A DNA stretch of 64,000 nucleotides from the NCBI RefSeq assembly GCF_040712315.1, contig NC_134015.1, positions 43,297,464 to 43,361,463 on the forward strand, written 5' to 3'. This DNA comes from Castanea sativa. Lineage: Eukaryota; Streptophyta; Magnoliopsida; Fagales; Fagaceae. Made by a program: the position numbers and the translations under genes. The notes under the pieces are model-generated. The model was not told where the DNA came from and searched no databases. It saw nothing but the letters and a program-made list of their open reading frames with translations. Below, in pieces: positions 1 through 11,935 of the stretch (positions are counted from its first letter, which is position 1; every line of letters starts with the position of its first letter).

Positions 1-529
1 TTATTATTAATTACAGACCCACGCAATGTGTGGAAATATTTGACGATTTATTTTTCTGTTAAGTAAGAAAAATGAAAATAGTAGATGAGACTTAAAAGTG
101 TTAGTTTCAAACCATTCTTAAAATGATGTGATTATTTTCAATTAAAGTATAGTTGATACGATATAATAGATTGTCAAAATTAAACTATCAATAGTATTTA
201 ATTTGAAGTGTTTTAAATTTAGAATTTTTTTTTAGGACACATAACGCATTTTGTATTAATTATTATAGATATTTAATAAATAATGTAATGTGTGATTATA
301 ATTTGTTTCTAGTGCTCCTTACAAGTGGTTTGTCCTTTATACATATTGAACGGACTAATAATGAGGCAGATTAAAGTAAATCTATCACCTATATTAAAAA
401 AATATGATCTTTAATAACATAAAAATATATATGTAATTTTATTCAGAATCATACGAAAAGAATGAGAAATAATTGTCAATGAAATAGCTCATATTTTTAG
501 TTTTTACACATACCTCTCTTCTCAAAGTA

Positions 530-775
530 TCATCGAATTGGACCAAATGGATTGAAGTGGATAGACTGGACTGAGTGGACTAAACTAGACAAAATATACT
601 GAATGGAATAAATTAGACAATAATAGACCGAAGTGGACTGAAATGGACCGAAATTGACTGAAGGATTGAAGTGGACGAAACAGACTGAAGTGGACAAAAT
701 TGAATGGATCGAAAGAATCAAAATGGACTTAAATTGACAGAAATGGACCAAGTGGACAAAAGTGGACCATATTGG
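530..775. repeat. Degenerate TGGACnnAAn array, copy 1
   Basis: About 250 bp is built from degenerate units of roughly 10 bp such as TGGACTGAAA, TGGACCGAAA and TGGACAAAAG. The reverse strand stays open for 73 codons only because the unit (Gln/Ser/Val/His/Phe codons) contains few stops, so I do not treat it as a gene. The same array lies at the same place in all seven type I and II blocks. Confidence 0.8.
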
Positions 776-1477
776 AACAAACTAAATTAAAATACTATGC
801 TAATGTGGGTCGACAGGAGCATGGTAACAATAAATTATTCACTTTAGCTTTTAAATATAAAAAATCCTATCTTAATTGTAGGGGAACATGTGCCAGGCCC
901 ATTTCAAAGCCAAACTAAGAATGTTAGGTAGCCCACAATAGGGGAGTTAGCCCAGCCCAATGACAAACGAATTGTGAAAGATCCAACGCTTGAACATGTG
1001 ATCCCAACTGAACATTAATGCGTATCACAGCACCCAAATTGATGACCACCACGAGTTACAAAGTAAACTGACATAGTCAAATTGGTGGGATCCACTGCTA
1101 ATCCTTGATTTAATAGGGGGGAATAGTACCATTGATTCACAAGACTACTTAGATCCTAAATTTGGTAGGTCCCACACATGTCAGGGAGATTCCATCATTA
1201 TGAAGACCCTACTAATAAAGAGAATAAATAAGGGGGTATGAAAATTGGGGAGGGGGGGTGAAATCACAAGAGGAATGAGAGTCATACATTTCGAATTTGA
1301 GATTTATCTTGGGGCACAGGGGAAAAGATTCAGTCCGAGAATCATATCCTCGGCCTAAGCTTAAAATCAATAGTGACAGTCTGCCTTAGTAGCTCAGCCC
1401 ATTGTAGTTAACAATTACTCTTGGGTGCTCCCATCAAGGGCTAAAAATGTCCTTAAAAAAATTAAAAAAAAAAAAAA

Positions 1478-1502
1478 TAATAATAATAATAATAATAATA
1501 AT
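1478..1502. repeat. (ATA)n microsatellite
   Basis: An A-rich tract followed by about eight ATA/TAA units sits between two conserved segments. In the other type I blocks this spacer is an (AAAAC)n tract (20641, 37377) or a shorter A/C-rich stretch (55587), so it is a fast-changing site. Confidence 0.75.
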
Positions 1503-1950
1503 TGAGGGCCCCAGCACAATCCTATAGTTTTAGGGCCTTGCCACTACATTAACTTGTATAAAAATTCATTGGTGAGATAGATGGCTAAGTAATGGGAATT
1601 TAAAACATGAAACTTTCCTTCAAAAAAAAAAAAAATTAAAACTAGAGTGAAATGAAACACAAATTTTTGAAATTAAAATAATTAAATATGTAAAATTTTT
1701 GCTTTATTGATTCGAAACATAATATTTTTTTTATTGAGTGTTACTAAATTCGAGTAAAAATACCATATTCCAAATAAGTCATTTTTTATATAAATCTCAG
1801 AAAAATAAAAATAGAAATTCATTTATATAAATGATTAGTGCACCATTTATAAATCATTAATACTTGAAAATAAATGCATATAGGCCATTAATACTTCTTG
1901 GATATACATAAAATAAATTCATACTACTACAATGTTTGGTAGATATATAA

Positions 1951-2244
1951 GAAAATTGGATTCAAATCTTCTAGATTTCCTAGGGTACTCTATCAAATAA
2001 ATTTCCATAAATCTTGACATTTCTTTAATAATTTATTGGTCTAGATTTTGCTATATCAACATTCCACTAATGGAAATTTTATTGCCTTGTTTGCAGTATT
2101 ATTTTATTATTTTAAGAGTATTGTTAGTAGAATGCTGAGATGACAGAATCTAGACCCTTAAATCAAAAAAGATTGGTTAGGATTTAAGAAAATCTATTCA
2201 TAGAATACCCTAGGAAATCTATAGGATCTAAATCCAAGAAAATA
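1951..2244. mobile_element. Foldback (MITE-like) element, copy 1
   Basis: The left arm (about 1957-2070) is the imperfect reverse complement of the right arm (about 2124-2237), with a short AT-rich loop. Perfectly matching stretches include TAGATTTCCTAGGGTA and GGTCTAGATT. No ORF lies inside. The size and structure fit a non-autonomous DNA element. It is present in both type I and II blocks, so it predates their split. Confidence 0.7.
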
Positions 2245-2898
2245 TGGCTACATAAGATAATATGACTATAGGGAGTGAATATGCATTTAATTCTTCTTTT
2301 ACTAATCAAGTGGACAATTATTTTATACTATCAAATGCATGTGTTATTAAAATTTGTTTTTCTCTCATGATGGTTTTTAGTAATTATTGGTAAACTAATC
2401 TAAATATGAGGAAGAGTGTAATATTCCAAATACACTAATATTTTTTATAATAATCAATATTCAAATTAAATTATTTTAATACAAATAATTGATAAATATA
2501 ATCATACAACTTCATTTTATACAACTTTCATGCACTATGCTTGTGTCTAGAAACTCTTATTTTTTAATTAAAATATAAAATTTTTGAGTGGAGGCCAGAA
2601 GTAATTTTACTTTAAGTGTAAAATTTTTTTCCTAATTTTATGAAATTTTAACTTGAATTTTAATTTCATATCCTTAATTTTTCTTATTGTGTTAACTTTT
2701 GGGAATTATATTTTCAATTTTAAATTTTTAATTTACATTTATGTACTTAATTTGTCTTATTAACAAATAATTTTCAATTATATGGTAGATTTAATTTTCT
2801 AAGTGTGGAAAAGTGAATACTAAAGGAAAAATGTATTTACACCAAGATAATGAATTCATGCATTTATCACAAAAATACATGGGCATTTTATCGGACAC

Positions 2899-2905
2899 TA
2901 TAAAG
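2899..2905 (+). promoter_or_regulatory. TATA box of peptide gene copy 1
   Basis: TATAAAG lies 98 bp before the ATG, and the spacing is identical in all four intact copies. A 13-bp sequence AAAGATTACnATC starts inside it (2902) and recurs 22 bp downstream (2924). Confidence 0.55.
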
Positions 2906-2996
2906 ATTACAATCTAACATTGTAAAGATTACTATCATCAGGCAAATCATTTTGCATAGTCATAACAAAGTTTATAACTAGACCAATAAGAAAATA

Positions 2997-3058
2997 ATGG
3001 ATGTCATTTCTTCCAAAATGGCTTTCTTGATCATCCTACTTGCTTTTGCAACTTGTAA

Positions 3059-3096
<38 letters not shown>

Positions 3097-3362
3097 ATTT
3101 GATTTTTTATATGATGGTGGTGAATGAAATATTGATGGTAGGTTTATCATTACCAAGAATGACAAATGCTACGGTTCATTGTTCTCGCGATGTTGATTGT
3201 ACATTCGTAATCAAATGTCGTTCTCCATGCTTCCCCCTTTGTGTAAATGGAGCATGTCAGTGCTCCTGCGCTGCAACTCGAAAACAAGCTACCGTTGAAG
3301 GCAATCACGACAATCCGGCAAAAATTAGCAAATACTACTCATTCAAAAATAATGCAAACTAA
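2997..3362 (+). CDS. Secreted 8-cysteine defensin/NCR-like peptide, copy 1
   Basis: There are two exons, 2997-3054 and 3142-3362, around an 87-bp intron with a perfect GTAAGT donor and a GGTAG acceptor. The spliced product has 92 residues. Residues 1-20 form a hydrophobic signal peptide (LIILLAFA core), and Cys20 is encoded across the splice junction. The mature part has eight cysteines at 33, 39, 45, 49, 53, 58, 60 and 62 (C-x5-C-x5-C-x3-C-x3-C-x4-C-x-C-x-C), then a 30-residue polar tail without cysteine. An intron separating signal and mature peptide, and the CSRDVDC and CVNGACQC boxes, recall plant defensin-like/NCR peptides; this is similarity by eye, not a database match. Such peptides are secreted for defence, symbiosis or reproduction, and the role here is unknown. 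A (CT)n tract follows the donor; the intron has no in-frame stop, so an unspliced read-through would encode 121 residues. AATAAA polyadenylation-type signals lie at 3398 and 3509. Confidence 0.75.
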
Positions 3363-3758
3363 ATTGAGTACAAGAAGTTGTACCTGTCTTGCTACTCAAT
3401 AAAAAATGTACTTATCATGTCGTAGGGATAATAATTTTAAACTAAAGGCTCTAGGTGGTGTAAAGTCTAAAAAGAAATAAGATCCTTTATCAATTTCATT
3501 AATGTTGAAATAAAAAGGACACTTTGCACTTCATGGCATAGAAAAATAATAATTGTGATACCATATGAAGGAATTGCAAATTTCTCTAACAGTATGTTAG
3601 GATTCATTTTCTATAATCCAATTGTATGATTTTATCTTCTTATAGTTCATGTCCTAGAATCCAACGTAAAATTTTACCTTTTTAACAAAACCTTTTTATT
3701 TACAGAGACTATTTAATATGATCATTAGAAATGTTGATACATTTGGAATACATTAAAC

Positions 3759-4135
3759 TTGTCTTGGCCCAATTTTTCATTGGCAAGATATTGTCTTCTT
3801 TTTGAATAACATAGAGCCTAACCCCTCAAGGTTTTAAAATGCCTATTTCCAATTTCAACTTGCTGCTCGTCATATAAGGCTTAAGACTTCCCCCAATATA
3901 GGTAATGTGAAACTTAGTCAAGATTTTGTTCTCTCGCACCTTACCCAACTTAAGAGGTATATTGGCCTTTTGGGTTCTCATAATCTACCCCCCTTAATAG
4001 GCCACATTTCCACATGTGGGACATACACACCATCCTATCTTGTAGGATTCCACTCTGTTACTATTTGTCATGCCCCAATTCTTGATTGACAAGACATTCT
4101 TCTCTTTGAAAGTGACACATAGGCTTATCCTCATC
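3759..4135 (-). repeat. TRIM-like element with short direct repeats, copy 1
   Basis: Two imperfect direct repeats of about 70 bp (near 3759-3830 and 4064-4135; shared cores TTGTCnTGCCCCAATT and TTCTTTTTGAA) flank about 230 bp. Read on the minus strand, the sequence inside the upstream repeat resembles a degenerate tRNA-Met primer site (AGTAACAGAG), and a purine run (CCTTGAGGGGTTAGG) precedes the other repeat. That would fit a miniature terminal-repeat retrotransposon. A 60-codon plus-strand ORF inside it is probably chance. Confidence 0.4.
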
Positions 4136-4550
4136 TCTCATCATCAAATTCAATTCCTTCTAAGGATAATTGATTTTTGTGATCGCATTGATAATAGCTA
4201 GAGTCTATAGAATTTCTACCTATTGTTTTTTTTTTTTTAAGTACAATCATTTTCAATGTTTTGGATGACTAATTTCTTTTTAATAGGGGTAATAGCGTAA
4301 TAAGCCTTAATTGAAATATAGTACAAATATGTTATATTATATTAGTTAAAAGAGGGGACTTTATTTTAATTAGGGGGCTTGGGAACTAACTTAGTCACCT
4401 ATATGCTAGAGTTCGCCCAGAATATTATATAAATTGCATGGTAAAGACTTTGGTTTGTGTTATTAAAATTACCTACAAGGTAGGAGGATCAAGGATGGGA
4501 ATAGGCAAAGTAATTCTAATATGGAAAACAAATATTATCATATTAGTCCA

Positions 4551-5357
4551 TGTTGGGTTAAAATGAATTGATCCCTTGCAAATTAATTAATTATCCAAGT
4601 TAATTAATTAGATCAAATTACATGCAATAGTGTGGAAGCACAAAAAAATCACCAATTACTCTGAATACAGCGGAAAATAAATTTAAAACAGGTGATTTGT
4701 TTACGATTGGGAAAAACTATTGAGGCAAAACCCCACCAAGTGAATTTAAGGTCACCACTCCCAAGAATCCACTATTATCAATCAAAAGTGGTTACAAGTA
4801 TAAGCAATCTTACCAAACCCTTTCGCTATATCTTGAAATACCAACCTACAGTTGAACTCTTACCCCAATACTGAATTAAACTTGTATCGTAGCAGCAATC
4901 CTTCCGTTCAATGCTCGAATCCTAGTACGTGACTAACTCCAGGAACTTGAAGAGGTTGTTGGCTGTAAAGTTTTTCAATTTTTAAACAATGAAGATCAGG
5001 AAGCTCCTTGGTTACAAAACCCTTGGTGAAAAGACGTAATAGATTATTCAGAGAGAATAATGAATTAGAGCATTATCTGCTTGCGCGATAGCCTTTAAAA
5101 TAAGCCTTATATATATTTAGAGTTGTGAGAAAAGAAACCCTATACAAATATTTCAACATGGGCCGAAAATTAGATTTGGAAATTTTGATTTCATAAGTCT
5201 CGACAAAAACAACTTGTGTCGAGCTTCAACATTAAATCTCGACACAAGTCTTTCTGTGGAGATTGCTGTCGAGCTTTAATAAACAGCTCTTCCTCGCTTG
5301 TTTCTTGGTTAGGTCCTCATGGATTTAATACTTGACTTGAACAAAATGTTTCTTGAA
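4551..5357 (-). mobile_element. Family 1 LTR, left copy, 3'-truncated (unit 1)
   Basis: It starts TGTTGGGTTAAAATG and is homologous to the LTR at 8490. It contains the TTAATTAATTA near-palindrome close to its edge and the segment that begins TGATTTGTTTACGA. Related family 2 and 3 LTRs run on to a CCTAACA end, but here homology breaks after ATGTTTCTTGAA, so the far end is lost. Orientation is inferred from the primer site and gag, both on the minus strand. Confidence 0.65.
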
Positions 5358-6560
5358 AAGGGAAAGAAAAGCTCGATAAAAAGGAATTTTCAAGGATCTG
5401 TCGAGAAGTTGTCAAGCTTGAAGAAAAGGAGTTTTTCAAGAGAGGAAAAACGCATAAAAATGAATGCAACAAGCATGCTACTCAAGCAATGATCCAATCA
5501 ACATGTTAAGCTCTTAAGACATCTCTCCACATATAAACATAGCATCCATAGATCCAAAAACACACACACACGCGCGCACGCACACTAAATAAGTCTAACC
5601 AATTGTATATTTCAAAAAATAAGTTAAGACAGCTTAGTGAGCATATATCAACACATGTATCTCTTATGATGGCCAAATCACATTGTACTTGCACATGTAT
5701 CAAAAGTAGCAAAGAATTTACGTGTTGTGTGTGAAAACATAATAAATGTGCATAAGTTTCTCATATTATGACGATTTAAGGTATGAGAAAATCTAATAAA
5801 CTCACACACAATCATAACAGTTTGATGGGGACTATCTCCTTCAAGGTACATCATATAACTCCCACATCTCCTAAAAACATACTTACAACCATATTAAAAG
5901 CATTTTGATTCTTTTTGCTTTTATATTCTTTGCATATTTTCTTTTTGAACATATCTTGCGTAGGCATGTAAGAGAGAAAAGAAATAACCAATTATGTAAG
6001 CCAAAACACCACAATTTCGCTATGCCGAAGCACATAGATGTTATACATGATTGGTGAGTTTTAGTGGTGAGATGGTTATTTATGCCTTTCTCTTAGGATT
6101 TTCTAGTCCTTCTTGTCAAAAAGAGTGATATGAGTATGAGATATAAAAGACAATATTAATCACACTCATCACAAACACGAGCCACAAAGCTCACTTGCTT
6201 AGTTGTGCATTTGAGATGCTCATCTAAGCTACAAAGCTCGCTTGCTTAGTTGTGCATTAGAAAACTTTGTTTCAATGGCCATCCAAGGTACACAAGTACC
6301 AAAATACACAAACACACATTGTTTTTGTATTTCTCTGATTTTTCAATTTTTTATTTTTATTTTTAGGTAAAAATAAAGTAAAACAAAACTAAAAACAAAT
6401 AAATAAAACATGTAAACATACAAAGTATAAAACTAGACGAACTCAAAAAGAAGAAAACAAAACAAACATGACATGCAAGACCAAGAGAGGGAGGAAGTGA
6501 CTTAATCATTTGGAGCCTTTTTTCTTCCACACTTTGGAATTGGTGGAAGATCATTTCCTA
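5358..6560 (-). mobile_element. Retroelement internal non-coding region (unit 1)
   Basis: This lies between the left LTR and gag. It holds a TCGA-containing segment, an (AC)n/(CG)n microsatellite at 5560-5585 and AT-rich DNA. The order is repeated in the other retro blocks. I see no protease, integrase, reverse transcriptase or RNase H sequence, so the element is internally deleted or non-autonomous. Confidence 0.55.
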
Positions 6561-8417
6561 GAGTTGAACCTTTGTTCCAGAGGTGAGGAGGAAGAATTGA
6601 AACCATTCAAGTTCGAAAGGAACATGAGGGCCTTGAGAAGATCTCCAAGAGGACCTAAAGATGGTGAAATCTGATCTTGACCACCAGATGATAACACACT
6701 ATTACTATGTTGAGTGGCTAACCACTTATAGCAATTTGGACGAGTGCGTCTTGAAGCTCCACAGTGATGACAAAAATGGGGCTTCTTTGGTTGAGACTTC
6801 TTATTATTGTCTTTCTTAGTCCTAGAGTTCCTAGTCTCTTTCTTTTCAACCTTAGGGGATGCTCCTAGAATAGATTTGCCCTTGTCTATGTTCTCATTAG
6901 CTATCTCAGTTTTAGTTTCAATTTTCTCAAGATTTTCATTATTAGCAGGTGAGAAAAAATCCTACTAGAGGAGGCAATATGAGAATAGTTAGAGAGTTCA
7001 TACTCCAAGCCGGTTCTGTCAAAAGCTGATTTCTAGAGGTTTAACATTTCATCCAGCTTTGCACTAGAAGTCCTCGCTAACTGAGCTTGAACTTGGAACA
7101 ATTCTGCTTCAAGCTTCTTAGTTCTTTTAGCCAAGAAATTATTCTCAAATCACAATCCTCCAATGATTTGATAGGCTTTATCAACCTTGCTAGAGAGCTC
7201 CTCTTATTCCAGCTCCACTTCACTAAGCTTCTTAGTAGACAATCTAGACAACTTCACATACTTTTCAGATATTTTGTATAACTTTGCATAGGCTATATGG
7301 ATGTTATCTTGTTCATCCATCTTTTCAAACTTGGATTCCACTAAGTCCTCTTCTTCATACACTACTCCTGTGATCCCCTCAGTAGGATCCACTATGGCAG
7401 TGAAAGCACTCAAGATTCCTTCGTCATCATTGTAATCTGACTCAGTCTTAGGCTCAGTATCACTCAAGGTAACAGCAAGAGCCTTGCTTTTCCCAATTAA
7501 CTTGAAATATGTTGGAGATTCTTGTTTCATGTGTCCAAAACCTTAACATCCCAAGCACATTGGTTCGGAAGGAATAGTATACTGACCACAGTCCTTAACA
7601 TCCTTCTTCCCTCTGTCTTGACTTTGAGTTGAGAAGAACTGTATTGCTTATGGTCCTTGTCAAAGCCTTTCACATTGGCATTCTTCATGAACTTCTTGAA
7701 CTGCCTAGTGATGTAGGACTTCATCTTGGAATCTGCATCATCTAAAGATTCATTAGTCTCATTACTTTTGGCCTCCAATGCCATATTCTTACTTTTGCTT
7801 CCTTTCCCTAGTCTAGTCAAACCTGATTCGTAGGTTTGCAAGTTTTCAATCAGCTCCAACAAAGTAATGGTTTCAATGTCCTTTGATTCTTCAATCAATG
7901 TTATCTTGGAATGAAATCTCTCAAGGAGAGATTTGAACACCTTTCTCATAATTTTGGGCTCTGGAATATGATCACCAAGATTGAATGTTGAGTTCACTAT
8001 TTCCTTCAACTTGGCATAGAACTCATCAAACATCTCATTCTTCTCCATCTTTATCTCCTCAAACCTAGTCGTGAGCCTTTGGAGCTTTGAATCCTTGACA
8101 GCCTTAGTCCCTTCATAGGTTGTCTAGAGGATGGTCCATGCTTCCTGTGCAGTTTCAATTAAGGATACTTTCTTGAACTCCTAATTGGTCACCTCACTAA
8201 ATAGGGCATTCAATGCTCTACTGTTGAAGTTTTTGGCTTTGGTCTTGGCCTCATCCTAATTAGCCGACGCTTCCTTTGGGTTCACCTAACCAATTTCCAC
8301 AACTTGCCAGACCTTCTCATCTAAAGACAGCAAGAAAGCTCTTATGCGTACTTTCAAGTATGCATAGTTAGTGCCATCAAATAAAGGAGTTATAATAAGA
8401 TACTATCCTCTATCCAT
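6561..8417 (-). pseudogene. Copia-type gag remnant, family 1 (unit 1)
   Basis: Read right to left, it opens with an LFDGTNYAYLKVRIRAF motif typical of the DUF4219 segment of Copia gag. A UBN2-like gag domain follows (about 8160-7800; EAWTIL, EGTKAVK, LQRLTTRFEEIKM, FDEFYAKL). Then come a degenerate zinc knuckle, an acidic stretch (7530-7204) and a second knuckle, CHHCGASRRTRPNC, near 6740-6790. In-frame stops occur at several places (for example near 8405, 8285 and 8195) and the frame shifts near 7530, so it cannot make an intact Gag. The second knuckle has Arg where CX2CX4HX4C needs His. No pol follows. Confidence 0.75.
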
Positions 8418-8489
8418 GACAAACAGGGGTCAATGGATCACACAGCAAAGATTAAAACCTAATCAGAGTGTGCCCATACTGATAAAAGT

Positions 8490-9312
8490 TATTGTGTTAA
8501 AATGTATTGGCCCTTTATAAATTAGTTAAGTACCCAAGTTAATTAATTAGATCAAATTACATGCAATAGCGTGGTAGCTTAAAAAAAATCACCAATTATA
8601 CTAAATGCAGCAAAAAATAAATTTGACATAGGTGATTTGTTTACAAATGGGAAAAACCACTGAGATAAAACCCCATCGGGTGAATTTAAGGTCACCACTC
8701 CCAAGAATCCACTATTATCAATCACAAGTGGTTACAAGTATAAGGAATCTTACCAAACCCTTTGGCCTATCCCGAAATACCAACCTATAGTTGAACCCTT
8801 ACTCCAATACCCGATTGGACTTGTATTGTAGTGGCAGTCCTTCCACTCAATGCACAAATCACAGTACATGACTAATCAATGATGCACGGATCCTAGTACG
8901 CAACTAGCTCCACTAACTTGAAGAGGTTGTTCGTTGCAAATTTTTTTAATTCATAAACAATAAAGATCAAGAAGCTTCTTGGTCACAAAACCCTTTGCGA
9001 AAGACGCAGTAGCTTCTTTTGAAAGAATAATGAACTTGGGTATTATTTGCTTGTATGATGACCTTTACAATAAGCCTTGTATATGTCTAGCGTTATAAGA
9101 AAAGAAACCCTATACAAATATTTTAACATGGGCCAAAAGTCAAATCTAAAAATTCTAATTTCGTAAGTCTTGATAGAAACAACTTGTGTTGAGCTTCAAC
9201 ATTAAATCTCAATAGAAGTCTTTCTGTCGAAATTGCTGTCGAGCTTTAATGAGCAGCTCTTCTTCAGTTGTTTCTTGGTCAGACTTCCATGGCTTTAACA
9301 CTTGACTTGAAC
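8490..9312 (-). mobile_element. Family 1 LTR, right copy (unit 1)
   Basis: It starts TATTGTGTTAAAATG just beside a decayed primer-binding site (about 8476-8487). The intact form of that site in this array is TGGTATCAGAGC on the minus strand. It is colinear with the LTR at 4551 and, like it, lacks the CCTAACA end. Confidence 0.65.
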
Positions 9313-10116
9313 AAGGGACACAAGGAATCCATATAAATGCGTGAATATAAAGAAATAAGATGCTATGGATGAGAAGATAATAGAAAGATCCAAAACATGT
9401 GAAAAGCAATGCATGCAAGAGGGTCTCGACAAATCGAGAAGTTATCAGGCTACTCTCAAGAGGGAACCCCATAATCTTGATGGATTGAGGATCTATTAGG
9501 AATTTATCAGTCGAATAGAATGCATAGAAACTTGGCTCAATGGATCGAGCAGTTGTCGAGAAGAAACCCAAAAATCTCGATGGATCGAAGATCTGCCAAG
9601 ATACTATCGAGGCTGAAGAAAGAAAGCTCGATAGAAGTGGAATCTGTCAAGTTTGAAGAAAAAAAAGTTTTTCAAATGAGGAAAAACACATAAAGATGAA
9701 TGCAATGGTCTCATCTTCTTCCATCCTTATTTCTTCAAAACTACTAGTGAGTCTTTGAAGATTCATAGTCTTTACTGCCTTGGTACCTTTATAGGCGGTC
9801 TTAAGAATAGTCCATGGTTCCTTGGCAACTATCATAAATGATATTTTCTTGAATTACTCATTGGTCACCCTACAAAACAAAGCATTCAATGCCCTACTTT
9901 TAAAAAATTTTACTTTAATTATTGCTTCAACATAATCCATCGACACTTCCTTTGGCTCAATCCAACCAACTTCAATAGCTTACCAAACTTTTTCACCTAA
10001 AGCCTACAAAAAAAACTTTCATATGAACTTTCAAGTATGCATAATTAGTGCCATCAAATAAAGGAAGAATAAAAAGAGATTGTCCATGATTAGAGTGTAC
10101 CCGCTCTAATACTACT
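9313..10116 (-). pseudogene. TCGA-rich segment plus family 2 gag fragment (unit 1)
   Basis: Positions 9313-9670 are rich in TCGA words (ATCGAGAAG, GATGGATCGA). From about 9690 the sequence jumps into the middle of a Copia gag on the minus strand (KTMNLQRLTSSFEEIRMEEDE, KEPWTILKTAYKGTKAVK), ending at a primer site beside 10117. Compared with 23790-26320 about 2.5 kb is deleted, including the zinc-knuckle half of gag. Confidence 0.65.
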
Positions 10117-11057
10117 TGTTGGGAAATTTATACTCCAGTTGATAGAGTTAATAAGTTTTAAACCCAAGTTGTTAATTATATTTATTATGAAAAAACCTTA
10201 CTAAAACAAACAAATATCAACATTATGCACAATGGAATAGTAAATAAGACAAGAAATGACCTAGGAAAATCAATGAGACAAACTTGTTTCATAGTAAAAA
10301 CCCTGGGGGGAAACCTTCTTTAAAAGCAATTTACTATAGTAAATAAAAGTTTCAGATCTAGTACAAAACATTTGTCCCTAGAATCTACAATCCTCGTAAA
10401 TGAACTTACAGCAGAAACCTTCCACTTCTTCAGAACCTCTAAACTTTCTAGTATATGAACCCCACACTTTTGCATGGATCCTAGTACGTAACTAATCAAT
10501 GATGCCACGTGACCAACTCCAACAACTTAAAGAAGATGTTGTTGGCTTCAAAGTTCTTCACTTCATTAACAATGAAGATCAAGAAGAACTTGGTTACAAA
10601 ACCCTTGGCATAAAGACGCAGTAGCTTCTTCAAAGAGAATAATGAACTAGATCACTATCAGCTTGTATTCTATTGGCATCTACTTTTGATAGCCTTTAAA
10701 ATAAACCTTATATATGTCTAGGGTTGTGAGAAAATAAACCCTATACAAATATTTTAATTTGGGCCGAAAATCAGATCTGAAAATTCTTATTTCATAAACC
10801 TCAACAGATACAACTTAGGTCGAGCTTCTGTCAAGTTTTAACATTAAATCTTGATAGAAAGAATTCTGTCAAAACTTTTGTCGAGCTTTAATGAACAGCT
10901 CTTCGTCACTTGTTTCTCGTTCAGATCTTCATGACTTTAAAACTTGACTTGAACAATATGTTTCTTGAAGTTTTAAACTCATCCTAGATCAACCCAATTA
11001 CAAGTAAAGTGTATTTTGTTAAAGGATTATCCAATTACATAAAATATGTCCCTAACA
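10117..11057 (-). mobile_element. Family 2 LTR, complete (unit 1)
   Basis: This 941-bp LTR has matching ends, TGTTGGG on the left and CCCTAACA on the right. A mutated primer site (GCTCTAATACTA, 10103-10114) and a 2-bp spacer sit immediately left, so it is the 5' LTR of a minus-strand element. The copy at 45578-46518 is also exactly 941 bp. Confidence 0.8.
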
Positions 11058-11649
11058 GCTTGTTGTTCTTATTACCTATAAAAGGAAATGTAGTTTATTA
11101 TGAGTACTTGGTAAATTTGTATTTATAATTTTTTTTAAATAATTAAGTGCGGGATTCAAAGTTTTTCTATTTTGAATTATTATTAGTCGCAAAACCACGC
11201 GATGTGGAAATGTTTGACAATTAATTTTTTTGTTAGGTAAAAAAAAATGAAAATAGTAGATAAGACTTAAAAGTATTAGTTTCAAACCATTCTAAAAATT
11301 ATGTGATTATTTTCAAATAGGGTATAGTTGATACAATATATTATATTTTCAAAATTTAATTATCTATAATTTTTATATTACTAATTACAGAAATTTTATA
11401 AATAATGTAATGTGTGGTTAGAATTTGTTTCTAGTGCTCCTTTCAATCAGTTTATCCTCAATACGTATTGAACGTACCAAAGATAAAATATATATAAGTA
11501 TATCTGTCACTTACATTAAGAAAAATACAATGATAACATAAAAATATGTATTTTATTTTATCCAAAACCTTACACTAAGAATTATAAATAATTGTCAATG
11601 AAATAGATCATCTTTTTAGTTTTTACACAAACCTCCCCTCTCAAAGTGT

Positions 11650-11935
11650 CGTTGAAGTTGACCAAATGAACCAAAATGGATCAACTAGACCGAATGGACT
11701 GAATTGAACTAGACAAAATGGACAGAATGGACTAAACTGAATTAGATGAAATGGTTCGAATGGAAAAACAATTAGACCATAATAGACCGAAATGGAGCAA
11801 ATGGACAGAAGTTGAGAGAACGGACTAAAATGGATCGAATTGCACTAAAATGGAACGAATTGAATTGAAATGGACATAAATTGATAGAAATAGACCAAGT
11901 GAATGGAAGTGGACCTTAATGGACCAAACTAGAGC
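11650..11935. repeat. Degenerate TGGACnnAAn array, type II copy 1
   Basis: The same 10-bp-like unit as at 530-775 but more diverged (TGGACCGAAT, TGGACTGAAT, TGGACATAAA). No gene. Confidence 0.7.

Larger units (their letters stand above)
1..4550. repeat. Type I duplicated block, copy 1 (5' end cut by window)
   Basis: This AT-rich block recurs at 19041, 35771 and 53961 with near-identical order. Positions 1-529 hold AT-rich DNA with no gene. A GGAC decamer array follows, then about 830-1560 a less AT-rich non-coding module (contains GGCCCATTTC, CCTCGGCCTAAGC and GGCCACTACATTAACTTG), which may be an old mobile-element fragment. Next come an AT-rich stretch, a foldback element at 1951-2244, about 750 bp of AT-rich upstream DNA, the peptide gene at 2997-3362, a TRIM-like repeat at 3759-4135, and 400 bp of tail ending at the LTR insertion at 4551. 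Apart from the peptide gene I see no coding sequence. Confidence 0.85.
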
